Source of the DNA: Daphnia carinata
Lineage: Eukaryota > Arthropoda > Branchiopoda > Diplostraca > Daphniidae
Assembly (NCBI RefSeq): GCF_022539665.2
Contig: NC_081334.1
Span: forward strand, 1,984,001-2,048,000
Direction of reading: 5' to 3'
Length of the DNA stretch: 64,000 nucleotides
Part shown: one piece after another, positions 33,401 through 47,100 of the stretch
How positions within the stretch are numbered: the stretch's first letter is position 1
Layout of the letters: each line of letters starts with the position of its first letter
Position numbers and translations under genes: made by a program
Notes under the pieces: generated by a model
What the model was told of the DNA's origin: nothing
Seen by the model: the letters and a program-made list of their open reading frames with translations, nothing else
The model's database searches: none

Positions 33401-36400
33401 TCCATCTTACCAACCAAAGGGACATTGAATCCCTGTTTATGAACAAAAATCTCGACTGTCATCGCTTTAAAGTCTAAAAGGAAACCTCTCCCGAAATGCA
33501 CCTGTCATTAGGAAACAAAAGAGTTGACGAACTCTCTTTCGAAAGTTTGAAATGACAGCGGGACAGGCTGTCAACTCGCCCCCCTAAAAATAAATTCATT
33601 ATTTATTTACCTTAGCACGGGACTTTGGGACAAAGTAGGACAACTCTCCCCTCTAAAAAAAAAAAAATCATATGAAGATGCGCATTTGTATATACATCCT
33701 ATAACTGTTCAACAGCCTCTGTGTTTCTTCGAGTTCACGAAGAGATCCCCAAAAAACAAAACAAAAGAAAGGTGATTTTTTTGTTGACAGCAAACAGATG
33801 CAAATCAGCAGATGCCCCCTGGCATCCAAGAATCGTCTATTCTCTTAAAAAGAAATCTCGCAAGTCATTACTCTCTGGGTCGCTTGCCTGTTTGGCAATG
33901 CAAAGTCGAAAGATGATGAAACGAGCGTTACGATTTTGATGTCCATCTTTATACAACTGAGGCGATAAATATACATGTACGAATGAAAGTATGTGGCCCT
34001 ACGGACGAAAAAAAAAAAAGAATAATAATAATAAAAAAAAAACGAACCCGGCCCGGCATTTTGTATATAGAGGTTTGCCCTTACAAGGCCGTCAACAAAC
34101 ACGTAGCACAAGGTGGTGGCTGACGGGCTCTAAAAATGGAAAATCGAAAAAAAAATGTTTTTAACGTCAATGTGCAAAGAGAAAAGGAAAGAGAAAAAAA
34201 ACAAAAAAAACAAGTCCAATTCTGGAGGTGAAACATAAAAAAGAAAAAAATCAAACATTTCTAGTTATGTATAAATGTAAATAATAAGCCAACTAACAAC
34301 AAAAAAAGAAATCTAGTATGTCTCAGTTTTTGTTTCTTTTATATCTCAAGATTAATGTGTTTCTTTTTTTTTTTAAATTTTTTCTTCTACTATATTTCAA
34401 TCTGATTTTCATTGCCAGACTTGAGTCTGATGGATTTCCTAAAAAAGAGATCACGTCGCCAATCGCGTTATTAATATGTATATACAGGCTGACAGATGGG
34501 TAACATCCACACGACACTGGGATGCGGGACCGGATCATATCAGAACAGGTGCCCCGTATTGTAAAAAACAAAACAAAAAACCAGTTGATAAAAAAAATAA
34601 TAATAATCGAATTTGAAGAAAAGAACGTCGTCTAGATTTATGGCCACGATCGCATATTAATTTTCTTTGAATAAAAACATAACTATACGATTTCTGCCTG
34701 CGCAGTTTTTCTTTTTCGTCCTTACTCGACTGAAATGCTCGCCCCTTTTTCATGTGAAAAAGGAGTTAAAAATATCCGCGGTAAGTAAATGAGACGGGGG
34801 AGGAGGGACTGTAAAAACGAAAGAAAATGTTAAAATAATAATAATAATAATAAAAAAAACAGGACCGCGAGAGAAGCTGGTCCTTTTCACGGTGGAAAGA
34901 GTTTCTTAATAATGTAAGCCCTTGGCTCGTTTATTCCAATTCATTAGGGCCGTCAGCTCTCGACTTCTTCATTTTTTTTTCTCGTTTGTCCCTTACACCC
35001 TCCAGACTTTTGCTGCTTGTTATTCCATTTTAATTGATTTTTTAATTCATCTCGGATGTCGTATAACTACACTGGCGCCGTTAAAACGAAAACACTGCCT
35101 ATCTCTGCAGACTTTATTAAACAAAAAAAAATATATATATGTCTAATGAATTCTAACTAAAAAAAAAAATTTCGTTTAATTGCCAGAAGATGAAAAAGCA
35201 AAATGGATAAATTTTGAAATGAAAAACGATGGCCACTCCCACTCGTTTAAAAATCTGTCGATGGTTCGAATTTCTCCTTGCGCCCCCCCCCCCATCCCCT
35301 AGTATATAGAAAATCCAATTTAATGCCATTATTCAAATATCCTTTTTTTTTTTTTTTTTTGGTGATGCTGTAAACTAAGCAGGTGGAATGAGAATTTGAC
35401 TGGCGCCAAGATTTTTGTTCAGCAACGCCCCTAAGTCGATTTTTATAGAAGAAAAATACATTACTACACGTGTGTGTTCGAGCGTATAAGAGGCTCAGTT
35501 GAAAATCCCCTCAAAAATGGAAGCCGAATAAGCTGTTTATATAAAAAAAAATCCTGAAATACGATACAAGAAAAAATGACATCAAAGAAGGTCTTTTAAG
35601 AAATAAAAAAAAATAGACACATAAATGAAAGATGAATCGACATGATTCAATAGACGATTGCCTCTTTAAAAAAAAAAAAAAAAAAAAGACTTATGTATAG
35701 AATGCCAGCGTGTATGGAACCCACATGTGACTCTAACATATTCATGTTGACGTCGGTATACGTGCGTGCAAATATTGACTGCGTACGTTTTTTTATAGCG
35801 GCCGGGCGATGACGCGCACAATCCCCGCATTTTTACACGCGGGCGCAAAACATAAAAGCGTTTTTAGAAATAAAACTATTTTGACTAAGACATCCTTTTA
35901 CATATGAATTTCGTCATCAGTAAGAGGATCTTAAAAAAAAAAAAAATAGTTGAGTATAGACACGCACTAACTTAATCTCCGTGAGGATGGCAACAGAGTG
36001 AGAGAGAGAGAGGCCTATAGATGCGTATCGAATTGCCACAAGAGTTCTCAGCCTGGAACCGGAGACCTTACTAGCCGCTTGCTGCAACCGTGAAATACAA
36101 GAGCGGCTCTCTCTCTCTCTTCTTTTGTTTTGCTTATGCTCGCACATTAAACTTAATTTTTTAAAAATAATTTCTCGAAATTTAAATGTATATCTAATAA
36201 CCATATACTATAGCCGTACGTGTGTGACGCTTGTTGGCTGATTATAAGCAATTCACGGACGTTGTGCATACGCAGCAGCTTAAGGGCTTTTCTTTGGCGT
36301 TACGTTAGCGCCGAGCAACGCGTACCTGTGAAAATTAAAAAAAAAAAATCACGCAGCGGCGGCCTTGCGTGAGTCAGAAATGAAACACAACGAGATGCAG

Positions 36401-39400
36401 ACAAGGACGGCATTCCTTGCAACTGATGCGGCGGAAATGAACTCACTCGCCGCCATCTCGTTTTCATTTTTTGATCGATTGCTCGCTGTTGTGTATGTTT
36501 TTCTTTAATTCCCGGTTGCCGGAATCTTAACAAAATTTCGCGTGATATACCCATTACGCATTTTCCCCATTTGTTCCTTTTCTTTCCCAATTGAAAAAGA
36601 ATCCGCTTGTTATAAACCGCCCAGATATTAACAAAAAAAAAACAACATTTGTATATCTACAACTAAAAACACACAATGTCTGTATTTTTGTGCGTACACG
36701 GAGGATACGACGTTTCTGCTTTCCCAAGCTCTTAAAAAAAACACATTTTCATTTCTTTAGAAGAAAAAAAAAAAAAGGACCTCATTAAATCGGAAATCGT
36801 TTGAATTCAACAGCGTGACGTCATTTGCTGCTGTCGCCAGTCCCTTAGGGCTATTTCTTTCTTTTTTTTTACAAGGGGGTGTTAACTTAAAAAGTATATC
36901 CCCTGAAACCTTGGCTGTCGTGGAACGAGGACGTCTACACCAGCGACGCTTATATGTATATGTATATACAAAACGGTGGAAGGCAAAGTGTCGTCATGAC
37001 CCTAAATGGTAGCGGAGAGGGAACCGGCGTGTGGTTTTTTCTTTTTTTTTTTTTTTTTTTAAAGGAAAATGTATTTTATGGCTTATTGCGGTGCGAGTAT
37101 AATCTATACAATGTTCTTCCTTCATTTTGTTTTTTTTTTATTTCGCGTTCATATACTAAACCCCACCAAAAAAGAAAAAAGTTCGGTTCGTTCTCCACGC
37201 TATTCTGTTATGAGTTTTTTTTTTATTACATTAAAAAAAAAAAAAACGAGGTGTATGCAAAAGAAAATGACATTATTCATCGCGGCGCCGCCGCGTTTAC
37301 TTCCCACGGTTTTTTATAGGATTTCTTCGGTCCTTTATTATTATTTTTTTTTTCCCTCTCCATCTTTCTATATCCTCTAGGATGTCGATTAAGCCATCTT
37401 CGCTAACATTGTATTATACATGGGCTGCTCTATTAGTTGATGCACATTCAACACGTTAGCGGTAAAAACTCTCGGATCCCACAAGCCGAATCCAATGTCG
37501 TTTCGTGATTTCCCATTCGCTCTGTCCGCGCGCTTGTCTTTTTTTTTTTGTTCACGCATTACATTCCCTTTTTTTATTTATTTATTTTTTGAAACGTTCA
37601 ATTAAAAACAAAAAAAGGCAATTCATTTTTTTAGAAATGTAAGGTTTTTTTTTTATTACTTATTGTTCTTTTCGTTCAAACTGCCTTTTCTATAGCGGCC
37701 GTGATAATGACGGTTCAATTTGTTTTCTTGATGGCTCCCTCGAGTTTGGTTGCCATGGCCGACCAAGAGGAACGCAGGAATTTAAATATTCCCAATTTGT
37801 TTTGAATTGAGGCTTGGAATCGATTGGTTAATACATTCATTCCTGCGTTTTGCCAGTTGATTGATTTCTCATAGAGAATGAGGAGCGTTGTACGCATTTC
37901 AATTTGTAATCTCATCGCCTGAATTTGATTTTCCCACGCTGTTTATGCCTATCGAAATTCGTTCTATCCGGTCTCAAGTTGACTCCGTTTCCTTTTATTA
38001 ATGAATTCATCGTCGTACCTAAGAAATGAAATCCGTATCGAAAACAACACCCTTGTCCTCCTCCTTCATTCCATTCCACCTCCTACACCGAAACACGAAT
38101 TCAATCGATCCGCTTTTTGTCGCTGATCGAAGGCGGTTTGAATACATCAACTTCTCCTTTTTTTTTTCTTCTTCTCTCAAAAATTCCAAAAGGATCATAT
38201 ATCATCTGTACAGTAACGTCTCTCTTGTTGGTTTCTCCCCCCCCCCCAATTTCCAGTTGAGCATCAGCAGTCCGCCTCCTTTTGCCCATTTTCTTCTTCA
38301 TATCTCGTAATGCCATCATCATCATGGCATGTATAATATACCGACCCAAAAAGAAAATGCGCGTGTTTTTTTCTTTACTCACACACATACACACGGGTGG
38401 TCTGCGTTCACTTTCATCTTTGGAATTTTTTTTTTTTCTCCCGCCGGCTTTTTCTTTCTGGTAATACACTATCGCATTCAAATCACCCCTTTCATATAGT
38501 CACGTCGGGATCCCCGACATTCATTTTTTTTTTTTCTTAATAAAAAAAGATTATAAAGGGATGAAATGGGTAAACTCTTTCGACACACGCACTTATATAG
38601 AAACTCATTACAAACGTTTTTTTTTAGTCGGTGAGGGGGGGGGGAAGGGTGGGGACTTAAAAAAGCAATGATGTTTTTAATTGGATCGTTATATATATAT
38701 ATGAAGCGTGCTTATTATATTCTACTGCTTTCGTTTGGCTACAAAAAAAAAAAAAAAAGGCCAAATGGATGGAGAGGTTGAACCGTGACCCGTGCGGGTG
38801 GTCGAGAAGAGGTTGGGCCAGGTGCTGTGCAGTAGGTCTAACAAAAAGAAGAAGAGGCTTTCGATGCATATGCCCAACGTTTTTTCTTCGAGATTCTTCC
38901 GGGCGTTTCCGTTTGGTTGTTATCCAATAGAGATGAATGGCACTGTGTGTGTGTATGTGTGTGTGTAAAAAAAAGAAAAGATTCCAAAGAATCAGGCATG
39001 CGAACAGAAGAATCTACGGATAGCGTCGTCTTGAAAAAGGGGAACACCAGCATCGTAGACGTCGCGCCACACACACACACACACAGAACATCTCCTTTCC
39101 CCTACGTCCGATTTTTCTTTTGTTATTTCCATATCATTTTATACCTTTTTTTTTTTTTTTTTTTAAAGAACTATGTAAGGAGAAATAAATAAATAATGTG
39201 CTGCTCTTTTGTTCTCTGCCTTCTTTCTCCACATCCGGCCGAATAGAAAATAATACATTTATACGGAAAAATTTTGAATCAATTGATACAACATGATAGA
39301 AAAGATACGACACGTTTTTTTTCATTTTGGGGTTCGAAATTGTGGAATGCTAAAAGGAGCTGTAATGCGCTTTCAAGTTCCCTGGAACGCTAACGAGCAT

Positions 39401-40199
39401 TAAAGGATACACGGAACGGTAGAAAGAGAATTCAAGTAGCTCTGGCCGTTGTATACCGCTGGCCATGTAATTTTCGCGACTGGCACTTTGCGCATTTCCC
39501 TTCTAACATTTTTCTGTTTAACGAACGAATATTGTTAAAGCTTTAAATTCGGCTTTGTTTTTTATTTTTATACGCAACGGCGAGAAGCGCGCTTAGGTCA
39601 TTTCAAGTCGGTTCCTTCCGGACCGGATGTCATTTTCACCGGGGTAGCGTTGGATGGCCATTTATTTTTCTTTTTTCCATCGCCCCAATGCGGTTTTTTC
39701 CGATAATGAACAATTTTGTCTTCTTTTTTTTTTTAACTAAAAATCTTAAAAGAAGAACAAAGTTCTTTTGACCTCTAGTGTGTTGGCTATTAAAGTTTAT
39801 TAAGGACATTGGATATACTATCTTGCTTAAACGTTTGCCATCATTTTTTTTTCTTCTCCTTTCTTTTGTACTAACTTTATTTCCTCAAAGAAAAATCTGA
39901 TCACAATAGCGACGCAAAACGATCAGACGGTGGAATCGCTATACATAATGGCCGTCATCATTTTCAATCGGGAAGTAACGATGATGTGCCTTTTTTTCTT
40001 TTTTTTTTTTTTAGAAACCACAAACTAGGACCGTAACATACTGCGACCAACCGTTAATTGGCACTGTAATTGATGGTTGCGGTAGTAGCAGTAGCACATT
40101 ATAGTTTAAAGGAAAAAAAAAGATAGTTGGTTTGGTGTCCTTCGGCTGACAGGCGCCATGGCAAATGGGAGGAGTCGACCATGCGAAAGTTTCTTATTT
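30419..40199. other. About 10 kb without a recognisable gene, homopolymer-rich
   Basis: It contains very many A or T runs of 8-20, C or G runs of 8-13 (for example at 31459-31471 and 32656-32667), AC/GT microsatellites near 38945 and 39070, and AT-rich stretches. Many short frames occur but most are built on these runs. A frame at 31510-31651 ends at a good donor (CAG then GTGAGC) but has no supported partner exon. The interval is probably intergenic or long intron or UTR sequence. Confidence 0.4.
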
Positions 40200-40923
40200 T
40201 CATCGCTAGATGGCGTTGGCGCCAGCTGACCAGCACACAAAAGTAGCCAAAAGACGAGGGAAAAAAGCGGCTGAACCCGCGTCTGCGCCACCAGTTGCAT
40301 TGTGGCGTTTAGTGGTGCCTCGTTAGTTTGTCGTGTCCAGTGAACCCGTGTGACTCTTCGTTTCTCGCTAGCTGTTTCCGTGAACATTATTCGGGAGAAC
40401 AAGCAAAGACAACGTCGACAGTCGTGAACATCGTTGTGCAAGCCATTTGTTTCTTCAATACAAACCATTTGTATGTTTCTGAAAAAGCTTCAAACGAAGA
40501 TCAGTCGTCTTGCAAGTGGAAGATAGAACGTGTCGTGCCGACTTTAGCTCCAGGGTGCTCTCTACTATTTCTCCTTTTCTTCCTGAGAAAAGAGAGAAGT
40601 AAATTTTCTTTTTTAACGCATATCGACTAATTGTCGATTGGAAATGACGTACAAAAAAAGTGGAAGAAACTGAAATAAGAAAACGGGCAAGTGCACCACG
40701 TGATTTGTTTTGCCTCGACATCGAATGGAATCAAAACATTGACAACATTCCCTTCGTCCCTAACCCGTTACAAGTTAAACATTTTGGAATTAATCTCTCT
40801 GATTCGAAAACAACAACACAAAAAAAAAACAACCAAAAACCAAAAGGGGGAACACAAAAAACGTGTTTAGTTGAAACGACGTCGAAGAGCAAATGGCGGC
40901 CAACGGGCGCCATCAACTCAACG
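40200..40923 (+). promoter_or_regulatory. Probable promoter and remote 5' exon of the Ihog-like gene
   Basis: A locally GC-richer, homopolymer-poor stretch (about 40200-40560) ends in an exon-like piece with ATGGCGGCC at 40893 and a strong donor (ACG then GTAAGTTC at 40924). A matching acceptor is at 43925-43927, ahead of the coding exon. Joining them puts a stop shortly after the first ATG, so this would be a 5' UTR exon with a short upstream frame. The link across a 3.0 kb intron is inferred. A CTAGATGGCG word near 40206 resembles a CTCF core. Confidence 0.3.
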
Positions 40924-43900
40924 GTAAGTTCTCTCCATTTTTCCCTTTTTATATCCACTTTTCTTTCCGTTTCCAAGCAAGAGCCCGTGTAATTGCAGAT
41001 GATTGTGAGAAACGGTCAATGAGGTCGTGATGGCCTTTAGCAGAGGGGGGACGTCAGGAATGTTCAGCGCCCACGCCCGTACTAAAAAGGCGTGTGAATC
41101 ATGAACTTGTGCTACTCTCTCTCTATCTCCCTCTTACTTTGTACATTTGGAGAAAAAAAAAAGAGAAATACTCGTGTAGAAAGGCTAGACGTTGAAGAGT
41201 CCTTGAAATAGAAGAAAAAAGCTGGTAGTGTCTGTCAAATTGCTGTTTAAAGCCCCGTTGAAAATCTCCCGATTTTCTTGAGATGCTGTGGTTCCAAACG
41301 GAGTGGAGGAAACCAACGGTAAGAGGGAGGGGGGGGGGGGAGGTGACTGGAATTTTTCCTTCCTGTAAAAGAAAGAATAAAAAAGAGTTTCCCCCCTCCA
41401 CCCTTCAAAATAAGAAATGACCTGGAAACGTCCCTGTGTAGCCTTCAGCTATTCTTTTCCCCTTCCATCTTCTTTCTTTTAAGAAGGGGGGGGGGGACCA
41501 TCTTGTAAACACGTTGAGGATGGCTCCAAATTACAAGCGAGTTGCTATGTCTTTTAGGATCTCCCCCCTCGCCCATTTTCTTTTTTGAACGGACGCCATG
41601 ATGACCGAGAGGGGCGCATTTCAAAAACACTCTTTATTTTGACCCTTGGAAAACACGAGTTTGACACTCGTGTTTTGCGACCTATCGCCCCGTTATCTTT
41701 TCGCTTCCTCCTCGTCCCACTTTGCCAAAACTCTTTGGAGAAAAGGGAATGACCTGCGAGTTATTACAAGAGGCTACCACCAAGATAAAAGGCACACCAC
41801 TTGAACCGTTCCACATTCGATTTTGTAAGGAAAGCAAAAAAAAAAAAAAGGTTCATTTGCATAACAGAAGATGGTGAGAGAGTGGTAGAAATGTTATCAA
41901 TGTACACGTAGCGAAATTTGGATAGTTTACCATTTCCTTTGGTGATGAATGGACACGTTGGGATTCCGTGAGGAGCACCAATCGGGAGGAAGAGAAACTG
42001 CGAATCATCACGCACCTGATGGACTCGCATTAAAAATCTCGTGGAATTCTAAAGAGCCTCCCGTGAAACTCAGGGGGGAGGCAGTGTCGATTTTTGTATT
42101 TAAAACAAAAATTGCCTCTTGTTATCAACGTCTTAGCGATGCAACTCCTTCCGGTTTGTTGAAGAAAAGTCAGAACGTAACAATTTTAACGGGATTTTGT
42201 TTTTTTTTTGTTCTCTTTGTTTGGAGGAGAAAATTGAACTTCGGGATTTTTTGAATGGCTAGAGGAGAGAGAGAAAAAAAAACGATGTTGTGTTTCGTCT
42301 TGGGTGGTTTATTTTGTTGCTGGGTCGACATGGAAAGATCCGGGAGTGGGCTCAAGTCACGTCATTTGGCCATGCACAATCGAGTTGAATGTTCTATCGC
42401 AATATCGTCGTAAAGAAAACTTGTCTATAAACCAGCATTCTCTTCTTCTTGCTCTTTTCTGTGCATCGTTAACATCTTCCTCAAGGGGGGGGGGGGGGGA
42501 ATGCACAACATGACGATTTATGATGTTGCCTGTAACGCGGATGGCCAAAAATGCGTCCTCCTGACGAATTAAAATGTGCCCGTGATGACAGCTTGAAAAT
42601 ATTCACGTTTTGTTTGCATTTCCCAGCCCCTCTCAAAGAAATTATAGATTTTCTCTTTCCAAATAAGAAATAACCAGATTTTGTATTATTTTTGGGGAGG
42701 GAATGGAGGGACGTGTGTGTGTATATAGAATAGTAGAAAAGCATTTGGGAAAAAGGAGAGATTGCATCGAACCAACCAAACGTGTCCGCTCATTTGAATG
42801 TGGTGTAAAAGCCCTTTTTTTTTTTTAAATTCAACTTACCTTGTGTTCTCTTCCAGTTTTCAAGCTCGAACGATCACGAAAAAGCCCAACCTTAATCTCG
42901 TTCCATCTGCTTTCGTGTTGTGTTTTGTTATGGAAAAAGAAATCAAAGCCGTCAATTCGACCTTGGCATGGCCTTTAATTGGGTGTTGTAGTCGGCTGGC
43001 CATTGAGTTGCCACATCTCTCGAGCCGTTCATTTGTTTTTTCTTCGTCAGGCGTGAAACCTTTTAACACGATTGCCCATCTTGGAAAAAAGAGGATTTTT
43101 AAAAGACTAAATAAATTCCCGTCGCTAAAGTTTATTAACAAACTATAACACCCTTGTTTCGAGGCTCCTTGCCAAGTGGTACCAGTTCTATTTTTAAAAG
43201 CTTTTTGATCATCTCTGGGATCATTCTTTTTCCCTACTTTTTGGAGGAAACTGATTCTCTGTTAAACAAATTCATTTTTTCCATCCCCATCAAAATTGGT
43301 TTAAAACATTTTGCATCTCATTATAAATTTTGTTTGTTTTTTTTTCTTCCCCAACGTCGTTATCTGAAAATCGTTTTTCATCAACTTCATTTGGGACAAG
43401 AAAAAAAAGGAGGTGCTGTCATTGTTTTCTTTTCATTCCGCTTGGAATGTCTTACGTCCCTTCGGGTACGTTTCTTTACTTTGAAAAAAAAAAAAATCGT
43501 GTTGAGGTAGCCGCGAGGCGTGAATCTGGTGCCAGTTCATAACAACAGACGCATTCCTTGACAAATGACTGATCTCTTTTCAAATGATATCAGCTCCTTC
43601 AATCCTTTTGTTTTTTTTTAAAAGAACAAAAAAAAATAAAGTGCCTTGATAATATGCAAAAATGACAGTTTGTTCCAGTTGAAATGCGCTGAAAATGATC
43701 TAAGCAAAGACAAACAGAGAAATGTTTCATTCACGCAGTTGAAAATGGCTGTTGACGTGAGGTGTAAGGCAAGCTATTAACACGTCTGCGATACGCACCT
43801 GTCGTGAGATGAATCAACTTGTCCTGTTTTCTTCTAAGTTGTTTGATTTCATTGCATTACATTCCATTTGTGGATGTTGTTTTCTTTTTTAAACCTTTAT

Positions 43901-43927
43901 CTGTTAAAAAAAAAAAAACGCAAATAG
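40924..43927 (+). other. Putative 5' UTR intron of the Ihog-like gene
   Basis: No coding region is seen. There are many A/T runs and several G runs (for example 41331-41340 and 42486-42499). It ends in TTAAA-rich sequence and AAATAG before the exon at 43928. Confidence 0.3.
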
Positions 43928-44109
43928 GAGGAATCGGGGGCTGACATTGTGCGGTTGATGAACGAGCATCTGCCAGAGATAGACGGACGGAGAGAGAGAG
44001 AGAAAACAAGCGCCTGGTGTCTGTTTTCTATCCTTTTACGAGAGCCTATAACGTCGGGCCGGAGAGTTATTATTTCGCTATCCTTGTTGTCGGCCTGATT
44101 ATATACATC

Positions 44110-47100
44110 ATGGCTGCCGACCGCCGTCGCTCCCGCTTCTGGACAGCATCTTTAGTCATCACGGGCCTTCTGGCCGCCACTGCTGGTATGTGGTTGTTAT
44201 TACACTTTCTTCGTTTTCAAAGAAAAAGAACGGCATCAATAAGCCAACATGATAAACGATTGTTTGTCTTTGATGATTAGATTAAAAAAAAACAAAAAAA
44301 CCACGTAAATATAACACGCGCTTCGTTTATATTTAATGATTCGTTTTTTGCTTTTTAAACCGATTGAAAATAAAATTATATATATATTTTTTTTTTTTGA
44401 AAAAATGTAGTGAGGGCTGTCACGATGACGTCGGGAGTGTCTTTCGTCCGCTCACCTCAACCGATCGTGGCGCCTCCCGGCGATCGAGTGGTCTTTGAGT
44501 GCGAGACCAACGTTCCACCCGAACGGGTCGTCTGGCTTCACAATGGCGCCGATATGTCAGCTCATTACAATAACAGTGGAGCTTCTTCCTCTTCCAATCG
44601 CCGTAAAGGCAGACGGGCCATCGACGAAGAGGCCGCCTCATTTCGAATGTAAAAAATCGCATTTCCTTATTTCTTTTTTTTTCGAATTTAAAATTATAAA
44701 AGAAAAACAAATGGTTAACAGGCGAGAGGGTGAAGGGTCTCCCAAATCGGCCGTTCATCTCATCCTCAGGATTAGCAAGAATCCTCACCGATATCGACAG
44801 CAGGCTGGAGACTATCAGGTCCGTTCAACTGATAGACGCGTGAAATTTTGATGTTCTAACTTGATGATTGGCATACGTTTTAGTGCGTGGCTTGGTTTGG
44901 AGCTGTGGCCTTGACGTCGTTACCTGCCCGCTTATCCATCGCTGTGCTCGGCGATTTTCCTCATTTACCTTCGTCGTTTGTGACGTCATTGGATGCAGAG
45001 TGAGTTTATCATTTGTATTTTTTTTGGCACAAGAATTTTTTTTTCTTGGGAGGGCCGTCGGTCTGATTTCCGGGCTCATTGCAGGTCAGTTCAACCATCT
45101 GGACCGGGCCGGCCGACGTTGAGAGACAACAATGGCAGTGGGTTATCGACCAGTGGCAGCGTCTACGTTCTGGATGTGTTTGCCGGCGAAACGGCCGTCC
45201 TTCCGTGCCCTCCACCTCCATCCGACCCGCCTGCCACACTCACCTTCTTCAAGGATGGCAAGCCCGTCATCCATAACGGTACGATATGCGTTCCAGCAGT
45301 TCTTTTTTTTCAAGCGCTTTCAATTCACCTTGTGTTTTTTTCAAATAGATCGCGTGAGGCTGATGGTATCGGGTAATTTGCACATCATCAACGCCAGTTC
45401 GGCGGACCAAGGGCTTTATTCGTGCACGGCAGCCAACCACATCACGGGCGAGCTGATTGATGGTCAGCGCGTTCTCAAGTTGGTGGTCAGAGGAGCTCCC
45501 GTTAGAACCAAACCGGCGACAATCACTTGGCAGCCGGAAGAGAGATACATTAGCCAAATTGGTACGTGTAAATCTTTCGTGCGAAAACAATTGCCGGTTT
45601 TCATTTGTTTTTGTTTATTTATTTATTTTTATTTTTTTTTTTTTTAAAAAGGCCATAACGTAACTTTGGAATGCGCCGTGACCGGCTGGCCGAAACCTCA
45701 GATCCGATGGATCCGTGATGGCAACCTACCACTTCCTGTCGGTCGTTCCTATTACCTGGGAGGTGGAGCCCTGGTCGTCACCGGCCTGATGGACCAGGAC
45801 GAAGGTGGTTACAATTGCGAGGCGTCGAATGCGGCTGGCCCGCCTATTCGATCGCCGACTCTATTGCAACTGACCGAACCGGTTGCAATCATCAAGTCGC
45901 CCAAAGATTCCCGGGTGGAAGAAGGAGCTCAAGTCGTTTTGGCTTGTGAAGCTCGAGGACGGCCTCCACCTCAACACTATTGGGTCTTTAACGGCAACGC
46001 GTTGAACAACGATACTCACGTTATCATTACAGGTTTGAAGAAGAAAAAAAATTGATTGCTATAAAGAAAAATGCATTTAAAATTCAATGATTGGTTTGCA
46101 CAGATCAACAATTGACTATCCTCAACGTTACCAAGCGTCATGCTGGCATCTTTCAGTGCTTCGTGTCCAATTCATTAAGCAAAGTCGACGGCGGGGCGGC
46201 CACGCTGGAAGTGATCCCTCGCTCTAAAGTCGCCTCGTCGCTGTCGTCCAGCTCGTCGCTGACGGCGTTCTCGGACGAAGAGGACGACGATGATCTCGAC
46301 GCGGATAGTTTCTTCGATCCGACGGTGGCGCCGCCGCCGTTAAAACCTACGCCCGAAACGTCGGAGAAAAAGGGCAAAGCCAAAGGAGGCAAAAATCGAC
46401 CTAGAGGTTCGTCCCAGTGTAAAATTCAATTGTTTAAATTAATTTAATTGATTAAAAAATATTCATTTATTTTTAAATGACGCAGAAATGATACCGCCTA
46501 CTCGACCGAATATTACTCGCTTGACGGATGAGTCGGTGATGGTCCGCTGGTCGGTTCCGCCCAACGAAGGATTGCCCATCGAATTTTTCAAAGTCCAGTA
46601 TAAAGAAGCGGATAAACGAGGATCACGCTGGAAAACCATTGATGAGGACATCCCCTCGCACATCCGGAGTTATGAAGTGTCCGGCCTCAGATCCGGACAG
46701 ACTTATCGGTTCCGGATAGCCGCCGTCTACTCCAACAACGACAACAAACTGGGGCCCAACTCTGGCCGTTTTCTGTTGGAGAAAGAAGCGCCAAAGAGAA
46801 AACCCGGCTTCAGTCCAGTCATTGAAATAGCCGAGGCCGTCAGTCAGTCCGCCATCATGATCCAGTGGAAGGTACGTTTTTCTTTTGTTTTTGTATTTTT
46901 TTTTTGTTTGTTGAGCTTTGAACAAGAAAATTAGCGTTCACATGGCGAATTCGTGAACCCGCGTGTTATTTTTATTTTATTTTATTTCTTTATGATTTGC
47001 TTACTTTGCATAGTATCCCGAATTGGACAGCGTTCCTCTTGAGGGCTTCTTTATTTATTATCGTTCGACGACCAGTGCCGGAGATTACACCAAGGTGACT

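Noticed and set aside
44017-44109. Upstream in-frame ATG for the Ihog-like protein
   Set aside because: It would place 31 residues ahead of a clear signal peptide; the ATG at 44110 fits a secretory start.
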